This document shows, piece after piece, positions 44,027 through 53,730 of a DNA stretch of 64,000 bases. The first letter of the stretch is position 1. Every line of letters starts with the position of its first letter. Source of the DNA: Oribacterium sp. oral taxon 102 (lineage in GTDB: Bacteria > Bacillota > Clostridia > Lachnospirales > Lachnospiraceae); contig NZ_JABXYT010000001.1 in NCBI RefSeq assembly GCF_013394775.1, positions 1,688,501 through 1,752,500 on the forward strand, given 5' to 3'. The notes beneath the pieces are model-generated. The model was not told the DNA's origin, ran no database searches, and was given only the letters and a program-made list of their open reading frames with translations. A program made the position numbers and the translations under genes.

Positions 44027-45086
44027 TATCCGCATCGCCTCCCTTGTTGATGATTACCTCTCCCTGATCCTCGAGCCGACGGATCAGGTTCACGATACGC
44101 TGCTGCGCCTCTTCTACGTCGCGGAGACGGATATTTCTCGCATTCTCCATATCGCCGCGGACAGTCTCCGCCATACGCTTCGACATATTGCTGAAGAAGA
44201 TCTGCCGCATCTCCTCGTTCGCCGTCTTCAGGGCGAAAACAATATCCTTGGAATCGCAGTCGCGGATGAAGCGCTGTACAGAACGGTCGTCCATCGTGAG
44301 AATATCCTCGAAGACAAACATCTTATCCTTGATATCGGAGGATAGATCCGGATCGGTGACATCCAGCTCGTCGAAAATCCGCTTCTCGTTGCTGCGGTCG
44401 ATATGGTTCATCACATCCGCTACGAAGTCGATGCCGCCGAGGTTCATATTGTCCTCGCTGGTGATAATGGTGTCGAACTTCCGCTTCATTTCATCCTCTA
44501 CGATAGAGATCGCCTCCGGACTGACGCGATCCATCTTCGCCATTGCCATCACCGTCGGGATGCGCTTCTGCTCCGGCAGATTCTCCAGCACCTGCGCCGC
44601 CTGCTCGGAGTCCATATAAGACATGATGAGCGCGATGACCTGCGGACGCTCGCTCTGCAGGAGCGAGAGCAGCGCCTTCGGATCTCCCTTCGAGAAGAAG
44701 TTGAAGGGCTTCGACTGCAGGGTCTGGGAGACCCTGTCCAGAAGCATCTTCGCTGCGCTCTCCCCGAACGCCTTCTCGAGGATGGAGCGGGCGTACTCTA
44801 TGCCGCCGTCCGTCATCATCTTGTGTGTAAGGCAGAGCTTATAGAACTGCTCCAGCGTCGACTCCACCTGCTCGTTGCTGGTCTTGCCCATTCGGGCAAT
44901 CTCAAAGGTCAGCTCCTCGATATCCCGCTCGTTCAGGTATTTATAGAGCTGGGAAGCGCGGTCGCTCCCCAGAGAGACCATCACGAGCGCCGCCCTCTGC
45001 CGCCCGGAGAGGGGCGCCGGTGCCGTCTCTGCCCCTGCATGCTCCGCAGCGCTCTGCGCCGAAACCGCCTTCTCACTTTCCGCCAT
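44013..45086 (-). CDS. fliG: Flagellar motor switch protein FliG
   Basis: A 357-residue protein with the N-terminal FliF-binding domain, a middle domain with the EQKRIPTVMAMAKM region, and a charged C-terminal torque helix region (FEDILTMDDRSVQRFIRDCD). Its start overlaps the fliF end. Confidence 0.95.
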   Translation of the reverse strand: MAESEKAVSAQSAAEHAGAETAPAPLSGRQRAALVMVSLGSDRASQLYKYLNERDIEELTFEIARMGKTSNEQVESTLEQFYKLCLTHKMMTDGGIEYARSILEKAFGESAAKMLLDRVSQTLQSKPFNFFSKGDPKALLSLLQSERPQVIALIMSYMDSEQAAQVLENLPEQKRIPTVMAMAKMDRVSPEAISIVEDEMKRKFDTIITSEDNMNLGGIDFVADVMNHIDRSNEKRIFDELDVTDPDLSSDIKDKMFVFEDILTMDDRSVQRFIRDCDSKDIVFALKTANEEMRQIFFSNMSKRMAETVRGDMENARNIRLRDVEEAQQRIVNLIRRLEDQGEVIINKGGDADNVLV

Positions 45087-46734
45087 TGCGCTCGCCCTCC
45101 TCTCTGAGCATCGACTGGATCAGCTTCGCCACTACCTGCGGGTTCTGATCGACGAACTCTCCGATATTCTTCTTCAGCTTCATGCCGCGTTCGATATGCG
45201 ACTGGGACTGTGCCATCTCCGGCATATCCAGCTCTCCCTCCTCCGAGGGCTCATCGGGAAGCGGGGCGGAAAGTCCCATACTGAGGGACTCGCTGCTCTC
45301 GAGCTCCTCATCACTTAAGCTAAGCGCAGCCTTCCGCCGCTTCCGTCTCCGAAGCAGCAGGATGATCAGCAGGATCACGAGCAGCAGGAAGGAGACAGCC
45401 GCGCCGATCAGTGCCCAGAGCGGGAATGCCGGTACCGGCATGCTGCCTGCATCCGCAGTATTCTCCGCAGTATTCTCCGTCTGTCCGCCCTTCATCATAT
45501 CCGGCGCACGCAGCACTGTAATCCGATCCGCCGCATCCGCCCGCGTAATCCCGGCAGCATCCGCAACCAGATTCTGCAGCTCCGAAACCGGAATGGAATT
45601 GTCCTCCGTCTGGATCACCACTGCGACGGAGAGCTCCTGCAGGACGCCCGGCGGCAGCTCCCGCTGCTCCTTGATGACGTTGTAGAACCAGTCTCTCGCG
45701 GCACTGGAATTGCTGTAGCCGTCCGCCGTCGTCTGCGAGCCGTCGTTATTGGTATAGCGCGGCGTATCCGCATTGGCATCCGCCCCCACTACGCCGGAAG
45801 CATTTTCCCGACTCCCGCTCGCGTTCTCTCCGCTCAGCTCCTCATGATAGAGAAGCCCCGTCTTGTCCTCCTCGTTCCGCTTATCCGGCACATTATAGGT
45901 CGTGGACTCCTGCACCAGCCGCGACATATCGAGCGTCCCCTTGACCGAGACCTCGACATTTTCCATACCGTAGAGCTTCGCGAGGACACGGCGGATGTTC
46001 GCCGCGATCCGATCCTCCACCTGAGAGGTCAGTGCGGCGAGACCGGCTCCGCTTCCCCCCTCCGCATCGGAATCTGCGGAAATCTCCTGCATGGTCGCAG
46101 CATCAAAAACAGACACATTCGTGAAGTTCATCCCCTTCACCGAACGTGCCACCAGATTCTTGATCGCCGCGGCATTCTTCTCCGAGAGCGTTTCGCCGTC
46201 CTTCATCGTGACGACGACAGAGGCGCTGGCGTCCTTCGTCTCATTCTCCTCGATCACATAGGTCTGCTTCGAGCCCTCCGCGATCGTCACCTTCGCGTCC
46301 CGCACGCCGTCGAAGAGTCGAACCGTCGCGCCCAGCCGATCCTGCAGATCATAGAGCGTATACTGCTGCTTGTCCGACTCCGTCGTCATCAGTCCGGAAT
46401 TCTTCAGATACATATCGTAGGTGAAGCCGCTCTTCGGGTAGCCCTTGCTCAGAAGCTCCGCACGGAGCGCATCCGCCTGCTCGCCGGGCACCCTTACCGC
46501 GCCCTTCGTCCCGTCGTAGGTATACTCCACGCCGTCGTCCTGCAGGAGCCCGACGACCTGCTTCGCTTCCTCCTGACTGAGCCCTGTGAACAGGGTCTGG
46601 TAGCTCGTATCTCTTCCGCGTACCAGAAAAAAGAATGCCGCAAGGATCGCGATCAGCGTCACCGCCGATACTCCTGCCAGCACTCTTTTCGAACGTGTGG
46701 ACATATTCTGCCAAAGTTCTCTGAACCGCTGCAC
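45073..46734 (-). CDS. fliF: Flagellar MS-ring protein FliF
   Basis: A 553-residue protein with an N-terminal membrane segment (about 18-40), a YscJ/FliF periplasmic-type domain, a second membrane segment near residue 445, and a C-terminal FliG-binding tail (QNPQVVAKLIQSMLREE). It starts with GTG. It forms the base of the motor. Confidence 0.95.
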   Translation of the reverse strand: MQRFRELWQNMSTRSKRVLAGVSAVTLIAILAAFFFLVRGRDTSYQTLFTGLSQEEAKQVVGLLQDDGVEYTYDGTKGAVRVPGEQADALRAELLSKGYPKSGFTYDMYLKNSGLMTTESDKQQYTLYDLQDRLGATVRLFDGVRDAKVTIAEGSKQTYVIEENETKDASASVVVTMKDGETLSEKNAAAIKNLVARSVKGMNFTNVSVFDAATMQEISADSDAEGGSGAGLAALTSQVEDRIAANIRRVLAKLYGMENVEVSVKGTLDMSRLVQESTTYNVPDKRNEEDKTGLLYHEELSGENASGSRENASGVVGADANADTPRYTNNDGSQTTADGYSNSSAARDWFYNVIKEQRELPPGVLQELSVAVVIQTEDNSIPVSELQNLVADAAGITRADAADRITVLRAPDMMKGGQTENTAENTADAGSMPVPAFPLWALIGAAVSFLLLVILLIILLLRRRKRRKAALSLSDEELESSESLSMGLSAPLPDEPSEEGELDMPEMAQSQSHIERGMKLKKNIGEFVDQNPQVVAKLIQSMLREEGERNGGK

Positions 46735-46749
46735 TTTATCTATCCCCTA

Positions 46750-47076
46750 TCAGATGTTCATCTTCATCAATTCGTTGTAGCCCTCCAGCGCCTTATTTCT
46801 GAGGCCGATCAGGAGCTCCAGACTCACCTGCGCCTTCGCCTCCGCGATCGGCAGGCTATGGGCATCCTCAAGCTGTCCGGTCGCGAGGAGGTACTGCTTG
46901 TTCTCGACCTCGAGCTGGGAAGCCCTCACATTTTCTACGGCGCTCCGGAAAATGTCGCGGAAAAGTCCCGCATTGTCCGCCCCACCCGCCGCGCTCCGGC
47001 GCGAAAGACCGGGTTCGGGAGAAGGCGCTCCGAGCCTCCATGGCTGCATCGCCGTGATAAATTCTGTTCCGTCCAT
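46750..47076 (-). CDS. fliE: Flagellar hook-basal body protein FliE
   Basis: A 108-residue protein with the FliE pattern (FRSAVENVRASQLEVENKQYLLATG, then AQVSLELLIGLRNKALEGYNELMKM). It is the first gene of the long operon, with AGGAGGAAGC before the ATG. Normally flgB and flgC precede it; here neither does. Confidence 0.93.
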   Translation of the reverse strand: MDGTEFITAMQPWRLGAPSPEPGLSRRSAAGGADNAGLFRDIFRSAVENVRASQLEVENKQYLLATGQLEDAHSLPIAEAKAQVSLELLIGLRNKALEGYNELMKMNI

Positions 47077-47126
47077 GCTTCCTCCGTCTATATAAAAGCC
47101 AAAGCCTTACTCGTCCAATTTTTTGT

Positions 47127-47155
47127 AGTCTATCATTTGGATTTTAAATTTACAA
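47127..47155 (-). promoter_or_regulatory. Candidate sigma-A promoter of the fliE operon
   Basis: On the minus strand a TTGTAA -35 (47150-47155) and a TAGACT -10 (47127-47132) are 17 bp apart. The expected start lies about 40 bp upstream of the fliE ATG. The rest of the 199-bp gap to the chemoreceptor gene is A+T rich without clear features. Confidence 0.6.
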
Positions 47156-47275
47156 GTATCTGCGGCATAATTTCACGAAATTCTCAAAATAATTCCTGTT
47201 TTTATTCCTGATAATGTGGCAGCTCTGTCAGGAAACGGAGTATGCCGCATAAGAAAACCAATCGCCCTCCGATGT

Positions 47276-48964
47276 TTAATAGCGGAGCTTCTCCAGCATT
47301 TCCCGAAGCGTCGAGGCATTCTCGCTGAGATCCTGCGCAGAGGCGGAGCTCTCCTCAGAGCCAGCGCTGTTCTTCTGCACAACCTCAGAGATCTGCTCCA
47401 GTCCGCTCGACACCTCAGAGACGAACGCCGCGTCGCTTCCCATCTCGGAGACGATCTTCCCGACCAGCGCATTGCTTCTGTCCGAGCTCTCCTGCACCTC
47501 GTTCAGCGATTCTGCGGTCGCGCTCATCAGCTTCACGCCCTTCTGCACTGCCTCCAATGTCCCCTCGATGATGGACTGCGTCTCCGCCGCCGCGTCCGCT
47601 GACTTTCCGGCGAGGTTTCTGACCTCGTCCGCTACCACCGCAAAGCCCTTGCCTGCCTCTCCGGCACGCGCCGCCTCAACCGCCGCGTTGAGCGCGAGGA
47701 TATTGGTCTGGAAAGCGATGTCATCGATCGCCTTGATGATCTTCTGCACATGGTTCGATTTATCGGCGATCTCCTGCATCGCCTGCATCATCACCTCCAT
47801 CTGCCGGTTCTCGTCGGCGATCCGCTGCGCCACCTGCCGATTGAACGCCTCCGCCTCGGCGGCATTCCTTGCGTTGCCGTCCATTCGTGCGGAGAGGTTC
47901 TCGATCGACGCGGTCATCTCCTCCAGTGTGGAGGCCTGCTCCGTCGCACCCTGCGAGAAAGCGGCGGCGGCATCCGCGATCTGATGGGAGCCTGCGTCCA
48001 CCTGTCCGGCAACCTCATGAATATTCCGGAAGATGCCGTTCAGATTGGTACGGATCTGCTCATAGGACTCCGCAATCTGCTGAAAGTCTCCGATATATGC
48101 CTCTCGGTTCCTGCTCTCTGCCGCGAAGTTCCCCTTGCTCATCTCGATCATCAGGAAGCGGATGTCGCCGACGAGGGTGCGAAGCATCGATGTAAGCGCG
48201 TTAAAGTCCCGCACCATGTCTCCGATCTCATCCTTCCCGAGCTTCTCCTCCGAAACCTCGACCCGAATGCTGCCGCCACGCATCTCCTCTATCGCCCTGC
48301 TCATTCTGCATACGCCTCTGGTGATATTCGCGGCGAGCCTGAGGAAGATCGCGAGACTGCAGGAAACCGCCAGTGCGATCAGAATGAGCACCAGAACGGT
48401 CGCCCGCGTCCGGAGCCGCCCCACCTCCGAGAGCTTCTCCGCCGCCTCTGTATCGGAGAGCTTGCCGACTGCAGAGAGCGCCGAGACGAAGTTCTCCGAG
48501 GTGCCCTTGTTGAAGGTATCATAGTAGCGCATCGCACCCTGAACATCCCCATTTTCCGCCATCGTGAGAAGACTGTCGGCATCCGCCTTAAGCGCCTGCA
48601 GCGCAGTTTCCAGCTCCTGCACGAGCTCCGGCGCGCCGAGTGTCGCCTTCATGGATGTGATTTTCTCCTCCATGCCGGCGAAGCGCTCCTCGAAATCTGC
48701 CTTCTGCTCCGAAGCAGGATTCCCGACGGGATCCATCAGGGCAAGCAGGATTCGCTTGTTGATGGTCTGGATGTCCTTTCGGATGTTCAGCTGCGCCTTC
48801 GTGTTCTCATACTGCACTGTAGAGAATTCCGTCATCAGCCGTGCCATCCGGTCGAAGGCGACATAGGATGCCGTCATCACGCCCATATTCAGCACCGCTA
48901 TGATCGCCATCGTGATGAGAAATTTCGTTCTCACCCTCTTGTCTCTAAAGCATTCTCTTTTCAT
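47276..48964 (-). CDS. Methyl-accepting chemotaxis protein, 4HB sensor type
   Basis: A 562-residue receptor. A membrane segment (about 13-36), a four-helix-bundle-like ligand domain (about 37-183), a second membrane segment (about 186-206), a HAMP domain and a signalling domain with the conserved tip [19 protein letters not shown]. The ligand is unknown. Upstream, GCAGATAA at 49024-49031 (minus strand) weakly resembles a sigma-28 -10. A 9-bp inverted repeat lies in its leader (48979-49013). Confidence 0.93.
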   Translation of the reverse strand: MKRECFRDKRVRTKFLITMAIIAVLNMGVMTASYVAFDRMARLMTEFSTVQYENTKAQLNIRKDIQTINKRILLALMDPVGNPASEQKADFEERFAGMEEKITSMKATLGAPELVQELETALQALKADADSLLTMAENGDVQGAMRYYDTFNKGTSENFVSALSAVGKLSDTEAAEKLSEVGRLRTRATVLVLILIALAVSCSLAIFLRLAANITRGVCRMSRAIEEMRGGSIRVEVSEEKLGKDEIGDMVRDFNALTSMLRTLVGDIRFLMIEMSKGNFAAESRNREAYIGDFQQIAESYEQIRTNLNGIFRNIHEVAGQVDAGSHQIADAAAAFSQGATEQASTLEEMTASIENLSARMDGNARNAAEAEAFNRQVAQRIADENRQMEVMMQAMQEIADKSNHVQKIIKAIDDIAFQTNILALNAAVEAARAGEAGKGFAVVADEVRNLAGKSADAAAETQSIIEGTLEAVQKGVKLMSATAESLNEVQESSDRSNALVGKIVSEMGSDAAFVSEVSSGLEQISEVVQKNSAGSEESSASAQDLSENASTLREMLEKLRY

Positions 48965-49034
48965 CTTTGTCTCCTCCCCTGTCCCTCCTCTCTCCTCTTC
49001 GGGTGAGGGACAGCATTCCTATCTTATCTGCCTT

Positions 49035-51254
49035 TCAGCAGTCGTTTCCGTTTTCTCTGTTCTTCTCCAGAAGCCCGATGATAACCCGATTCGTGACGCA
49101 TTTCACCGTCAGAAGAAGCTGGAAGCCGGCTGCCTTGACGATCGGCTTCAGGCAGAACTGCATCCAGCGATATCTCCCGCCGGGCTGTCCGGCGCGCAGA
49201 AAGCAGTCCAGCACGCCCTCCTCGCTGAGCTGCAGCCTCGACTCCATCGTCCCCGGCTCCAGAAATGCCCAGTACTGCTCCAGATCCGCAGGGTGAATGT
49301 ATTTTTTTCCGAAGTATTCCCGCATTTCCAGTGTGGAATGCGAGTGCATATCCCGCACATACTCCCGCGACTGATAGATGAAGAAGCAGCGGTTCCGCGC
49401 CGGGAAGATCACGCCCGCCAGCTCATACATTTCATAGATGGACTGCATGGTCTCTGCCATCCTGAGCTTCCGGTCCGAGACTCTGCCGTTGGAAAAGTTG
49501 TAGATGCTGATGAGAAATGCCTGCCGGTCCGCCGTCTCGCTCAGATATCTCCCGCGGATGGAGCAGAGGTTCCCGCGGAGCATCACGTCGATGCTCTCTA
49601 CCTGCCGCTTCGCCCGAAGCACTTTCAGGTAGCTCCTGCTCTCGTGATACAGCTCCGCATCCGGCTCATTGAGCGCATCCATGATCTGCCGTTTCCGCAG
49701 CTTGTCGATCGCACAGAGGGTCTCCTCGAAGGCATGGTTGCAGAAAACTGCCGAGATCCTGTCGTCGCAGAGCTCGATGATCGCGATCGGCGTCGTCGCA
49801 TCATAGCCCTGTTTCCCCGTGCACTGCGGCTCTCTCGACGGATAGAGCTCATCCGCGCTCAGCAGGTTCACATAGCCGAGCGCATCCGCATAGCGGCTGT
49901 TCTCCCGCTTTTCGAGACGGAATTCATGCGCGCGAAGCTGCTCCATTGTCTCCTGATAGGGCTGCGGTCTTCCTATATAGTAGCCCTGTCCCTTCTCACA
50001 GCCGATCTCCCTGAGGAACATAAGCTGCTCCCTCGTCTCCACTCCCTCCGCCAGCGTCCGCACGCCGACCTTCTTCGCCATATCGACGATGGAGGCGATG
50101 ATCTTCCTGGACTTCTCGCTGAAATCCCGGAGGAAGAGCATATCGATCTTCAGGAGATCCACATCATAGTCCTTCAGGACATTCAGGGAGCTGTAGCCGC
50201 TGCCGAAGTCGTCCATCCAGATCTGATAGCCCGCATCATGGAAGCGGCGGATATCCGCCTTGATCTTCTGCGGATCTCCGGCGAGGATAGACTCCGTGAT
50301 CTCCACATGCAGCATCTCCCGCGGCACGCGGTAAAACCGTGCCAGCGTCTCAATTTCATCGAAGATGTCGCAGAGCTGGAAGTCGAGGCGGGAGAGGTTG
50401 AAGCTCACCGGCACGGTCTGTTCCCCCGCCTTCCGGAGCTCGCTGAGCTGCCGGCACACGAGCTCCACGACATGGAGATCCAGCTTGTGAATGAGCTGAT
50501 ACTCCTCCAGCACGGGGACGAACTCTGCCGGAGACAGCAGGCCGAATTCCGGATCTCTCCAGCGCACCAGCGCCTCCAGCCCGCAGGTCTCCCCGCTCAG
50601 CGTCCGGATCACCGGCTGGTAATATGCCTCGATCTGCCCCTCCGAGATCGCCGTATAAATATTCTCTACGACCGTCCGTTTCCGAAGCAGCTGCTGGTTC
50701 AGCTCCTCGTCATAGTAGCGGTAGCTCAGCCACCGCTGCCTGCGGATGCTCTCCGCAGCGGTCTTCGCGCGGTCGCAGGCGGTATTGATGTCGACATCGC
50801 CGGACGGGAGGACATAAATGCCGCTCTTCAGCTCCAGCTTCATATTCAGCTGGATCTCGCTGAACTCGTCGTGGATGCGGCCCACCGCCGGATACACCTC
50901 CTCCTTGCCGCAGAAGACGACGAACTGATCCCCGAAGTACCGTCCGACCAGCGCCCGCGGAAAATAATCCCGGATAATGTCGGAAAGCGCGATAATCAGG
51001 CTGTTGCCGCGGTCGAAGCTGTATCGCTCATTAAAGCTTTTGAAATCCAGAATATTAAAATAGACTACCGCATAATTCCGCTCGGGATTCCGCCGGGCGA
51101 TCCACTCTCCCTGTTCCCGGAAGGCGTGCATCTTCATCGTGCCGGTCAAACCGTCATAAATTTGCAGAGGGCGTCCCGCTGCCCTCCGGTCTACGAGATG
51201 GCGACGCTCTGCCTCCGCCGGGCGCTCCTGCTGTCTAGATTCATTCCCTTCCAT
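49035..51254 (-). CDS. EAL-domain phosphodiesterase with degenerate GGDEF
   Basis: A 739-residue protein. The N-terminal GGDEF domain has FGDQF (residues 107-111) in place of GGDEF, so cyclase activity is unlikely. The EAL domain (about 193-440) keeps E227-A-L229, HVEITES and DDFGSGYSSL (348-357) and EGVET, so it should degrade c-di-GMP. The C-terminal 290 residues, with two PAS-like stretches, are of uncertain type. There is no membrane segment. It lies next to a chemoreceptor, and the PilZ protein would be a natural effector. Confidence 0.9.
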   Translation of the reverse strand: MEGNESRQQERPAEAERRHLVDRRAAGRPLQIYDGLTGTMKMHAFREQGEWIARRNPERNYAVVYFNILDFKSFNERYSFDRGNSLIIALSDIIRDYFPRALVGRYFGDQFVVFCGKEEVYPAVGRIHDEFSEIQLNMKLELKSGIYVLPSGDVDINTACDRAKTAAESIRRQRWLSYRYYDEELNQQLLRKRTVVENIYTAISEGQIEAYYQPVIRTLSGETCGLEALVRWRDPEFGLLSPAEFVPVLEEYQLIHKLDLHVVELVCRQLSELRKAGEQTVPVSFNLSRLDFQLCDIFDEIETLARFYRVPREMLHVEITESILAGDPQKIKADIRRFHDAGYQIWMDDFGSGYSSLNVLKDYDVDLLKIDMLFLRDFSEKSRKIIASIVDMAKKVGVRTLAEGVETREQLMFLREIGCEKGQGYYIGRPQPYQETMEQLRAHEFRLEKRENSRYADALGYVNLLSADELYPSREPQCTGKQGYDATTPIAIIELCDDRISAVFCNHAFEETLCAIDKLRKRQIMDALNEPDAELYHESRSYLKVLRAKRQVESIDVMLRGNLCSIRGRYLSETADRQAFLISIYNFSNGRVSDRKLRMAETMQSIYEMYELAGVIFPARNRCFFIYQSREYVRDMHSHSTLEMREYFGKKYIHPADLEQYWAFLEPGTMESRLQLSEEGVLDCFLRAGQPGGRYRWMQFCLKPIVKAAGFQLLLTVKCVTNRVIIGLLEKNRENGNDC

Positions 51255-51320
51255 ACTGCACCTCGTCTGTGATTATCCTTATTATGTTTTTTTATGACCC
51301 TATAAGGCGTATATTTAAAC

Positions 51321-51349
51321 ATTTTAACTTATGGTGAAAGTATTATCAA
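51321..51349 (-). promoter_or_regulatory. Sigma-A promoter of the EAL gene
   Basis: Minus strand TTGATA (51344-51349) and TAAAAT (51321-51326) with a 17-bp spacer; each hexamer differs from consensus at one position. It is about 67 bp upstream of the start codon. Confidence 0.75.
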
Positions 51350-51400
51350 TAGGCGAAAATGCTATATGAGGCATAAATTTCTCGTAATAAATATACAACA

Positions 51401-51443
51401 AAAGACGAGCAAATTTAGGAAAAATTCCCAAATCCACTCGTCT
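51401..51443 (-). terminator. Rho-independent terminator of the TRAP operon
   Basis: On the minus strand AGACGAG (from 51443) pairs with CTCGTCT (51403-51409), with an inner ATTTGGGAA/TTCCTAAAT stem, followed by TTTTGTTG. It lies 44 bp after the permease stop. Confidence 0.9.
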
Positions 51444-51486
51444 CGCAAGGGTTTTCTTATCCATTTCTATGAGTTATGTTTATGAT

Positions 51487-53469
51487 TCACAGAGCTGTCT
51501 CATTATACATCCGCTTTTCCCGCAGTCTGCCTGCCGCTCTCCGCTTCCGGATAGCTTCCGTACAGAAAACCACTGCCACCGCGCCGACCCCCAGCGCGTC
51601 GGTCAGCGCGCCCGGGTAGAGCATCAGAAGCCCCGAGAGTGCGAGCAGGATCCGGAGCAGCGGGCGGATCGGACGGAGGAGATAGCCCTCGACCGCCGCA
51701 GCAATCGCCGCCATGCCGATGAAGCTCGTGAGGATGATCTGGACGAATGCTCCCGCCGTCGTGTCGATCAGCAGCATGGAAGGGTTCAGGCAGAAAATAT
51801 AGGGGATCAGGAAAGCCGCGATCGCCAGCTTCGTCGCATTGAAGCCGGTCTTCATCGGGTCTGCCCGCGCAATGGCGGCTCCCGCATAGGCGGCGAGCGC
51901 CACCGGCGGCGTAATATCCGCGACGATCCCGAAATAAAACACAAACATATTGGCGCTGATCGGGTGCAGTCCCATACCGGTCGTCAGGATCGGCGCACAG
52001 GTCGTCGCCATGATGATATAGGTCGCCGTGGTCGGCACGCCCATTCCCAGCACGATGCAGCAGAGCATCGTCAGCAGGAGCGCGATCAGGAGATGTCCGC
52101 CCGAGACCGCCACGATCGTCGAGATGAAGAGCTGCCCGAGTCCCGTCATCGTCACGACACCCGCAATGATGCCGGCGATGCCGCAGGCGACTGCGATCGA
52201 AAGGGTGTTTCTCGCACCGGCGGCAAGCGCCTCGAAGAAGCGTTTCGGACGCATTCTCCGCTCTCTGTCGAAGCAGGAAACGAGGATACAGAGCAGGGTC
52301 GCGAGGATGGCGCTCCGGCTCATGGTGTAGCCCGCGACAATCAGATAGACCAGTACGACGAGCGGCAGCAGCAGATATGCCTTCGGCAGAAGCTCCCGGA
52401 GCTTCGGCAGCTCCTCCCGCGGGATCCCCTTCAGCCCGAGCCGCTTCGCACGGAGGTGCACCATCAGGAAAATGCCTGTGAAGTACAGGATCGCCGGGAG
52501 GATTGCCCGCACGACGATGTCAGAGTAGGGCACGCCCACCATTTCCGCCATCAGGAAAGCCGCCGCCCCCATGATCGGCGGCATGATCTGTCCGCCGGTC
52601 GAGCTCGCCGCCTCCACGGCCCCCGCGAACTCTCCCGGGTAACCGGTCTTCTTCATCATCGGAATGGTGACCGAGCCTGTGGTCACGGTATTGCCGACCG
52701 AGGAGCCGGAAACCATGCCGCAGAGCGCGCTGGAGATAACCGCCACCTTCGCAGGTCCGCCCGCCGCGGAGCCCGCCAGACTGTTGGCGCATTGAATGAA
52801 GAAATCCGAGATCCCCGTACATTCGAGGAAGGCGCCGAAGAGAATGAAGAGCACGATATAGGTCGAGCAGACGCCGATCGGCGTACCGATCACACCCGTC
52901 GTCGTATAGAAGAGATTATAGACGATCTTCCGGAGGCTCGCGCCGGACAGGAAGGCATAGAACACGAAGCCCCCCGCCACGAGCAGGATCGGCAGTCCGG
53001 TCACGCGACGGCAGCATTCGGCGAGAACCAGAATGCCGAGGATGCCGAGGATGATCTCCGTCCGGTTGATCCGCGTCGCATGGTTGATGATCGCGCGGTT
53101 ATGCAGGACGAAGTAGAAGAAGCTGCCGCTCCCCACAGCCGCGAGAATGATGTCATAGAACGGCACATGATTCACTCGCGGGATGCGGTTTCCGTACTTC
53201 CGCGCCGGGAAGAGCAGAAAAACCAGAAGGATCGTGAAGCCGAGGAAGAGCGGTCTCCGGATCCGCTCATCCCATACCGCGAAGAGGTTCATATAGACCG
53301 CGAAGAGGGAGAATGCCGCCAGCAGCCCTTTCACTACGAGCCCCGGCACGCCGCTCCACGGGCGCGTATTTGCCTCCCTGTCGAATTTCTTCATGACTCT
53401 GACAAGCTCGCTCCCCGCTTCCTCCGAGAGCGCCGTGATCGGTATCGTCTTCCTGTTTTCTCCCTGCAT
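51487..53469 (-). CDS. TAXI-TRAP transporter fused permease
   Basis: A 660-residue membrane protein with about 15-18 hydrophobic segments, combining the small and large TRAP membrane subunits (DctQM fusion). The conserved large-subunit motif region is seen in GMVSGSSVGNTVTTGSVTIPMM and GGQIMPPIMGAAAF. I chose the ATG giving MQGENRKT, after GAGGAGGGGAAGAGG; the open frame upstream runs into repeat sequence. It works with the TAXI binding protein encoded upstream. Confidence 0.93.
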   Translation of the reverse strand: MQGENRKTIPITALSEEAGSELVRVMKKFDREANTRPWSGVPGLVVKGLLAAFSLFAVYMNLFAVWDERIRRPLFLGFTILLVFLLFPARKYGNRIPRVNHVPFYDIILAAVGSGSFFYFVLHNRAIINHATRINRTEIILGILGILVLAECCRRVTGLPILLVAGGFVFYAFLSGASLRKIVYNLFYTTTGVIGTPIGVCSTYIVLFILFGAFLECTGISDFFIQCANSLAGSAAGGPAKVAVISSALCGMVSGSSVGNTVTTGSVTIPMMKKTGYPGEFAGAVEAASSTGGQIMPPIMGAAAFLMAEMVGVPYSDIVVRAILPAILYFTGIFLMVHLRAKRLGLKGIPREELPKLRELLPKAYLLLPLVVLVYLIVAGYTMSRSAILATLLCILVSCFDRERRMRPKRFFEALAAGARNTLSIAVACGIAGIIAGVVTMTGLGQLFISTIVAVSGGHLLIALLLTMLCCIVLGMGVPTTATYIIMATTCAPILTTGMGLHPISANMFVFYFGIVADITPPVALAAYAGAAIARADPMKTGFNATKLAIAAFLIPYIFCLNPSMLLIDTTAGAFVQIILTSFIGMAAIAAAVEGYLLRPIRPLLRILLALSGLLMLYPGALTDALGVGAVAVVFCTEAIRKRRAAGRLREKRMYNETAL

Positions 53470-53492
53470 CCTCTTCCCCTCCTCTTTATTAT

Positions 53493-53730
53493 TGTATAAG
53501 TCCCCTGTCAAGCGGACGAACGCGAGGCAAGCTTGCTTGCACAAGCGTTCGGACATTTGACAGGACAACAGGTATGAGAGCGTAGCGATGTGTAAGCATC
53601 GCGAAAGCGCGAATACCTGTTAGCGATGCAAGAGCTTCGGAGAAGCGAAGCATCGCGCAGGGCTTATAATGGTTGGTGATGCCGAAGTTTTCGGCATGGG
53701 TATTTACTGTATAAGTCCCCTGTCAGGCGG
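53493..53730. repeat. Structured dispersed repeat, copy 2 (long form)
   Basis: The unit 53493-53669 begins TGTATAAGTCCCC and ends GGGCTTATA. Inside, TGTCAAG/TTGACA and GAACGC/GCGTTC pair, then GCGATG/CATCGC and a GCGATGC...GCATCGC stem. A GCCGAA/TTCGGC hairpin (53681-53695) and a second TGTATAAG end (53708-53715) follow. The stop codon of the DUF1850 gene lies in that last end. It is strongly alike the copy at 56477. Confidence 0.85.

Noticed and set aside
48900..51272. 790-codon plus-strand frame
   Set aside because: It is the antisense of the EAL gene, which carries clear catalytic motifs; the predicted product has no domain-like pattern.
51469..53499. 676-codon plus-strand frame
   Set aside because: It is antisense to the TRAP permease, and its Arg/Glu/Asp/His-rich product is typical of a shadow of a hydrophobic protein in GC-rich DNA.
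53470..53568. Extension of the TRAP permease into the repeat, and a similar frame at 56455-56588
   Set aside because: The encoded peptides are translations of the dispersed repeat; an internal ATG has a strong ribosome site.
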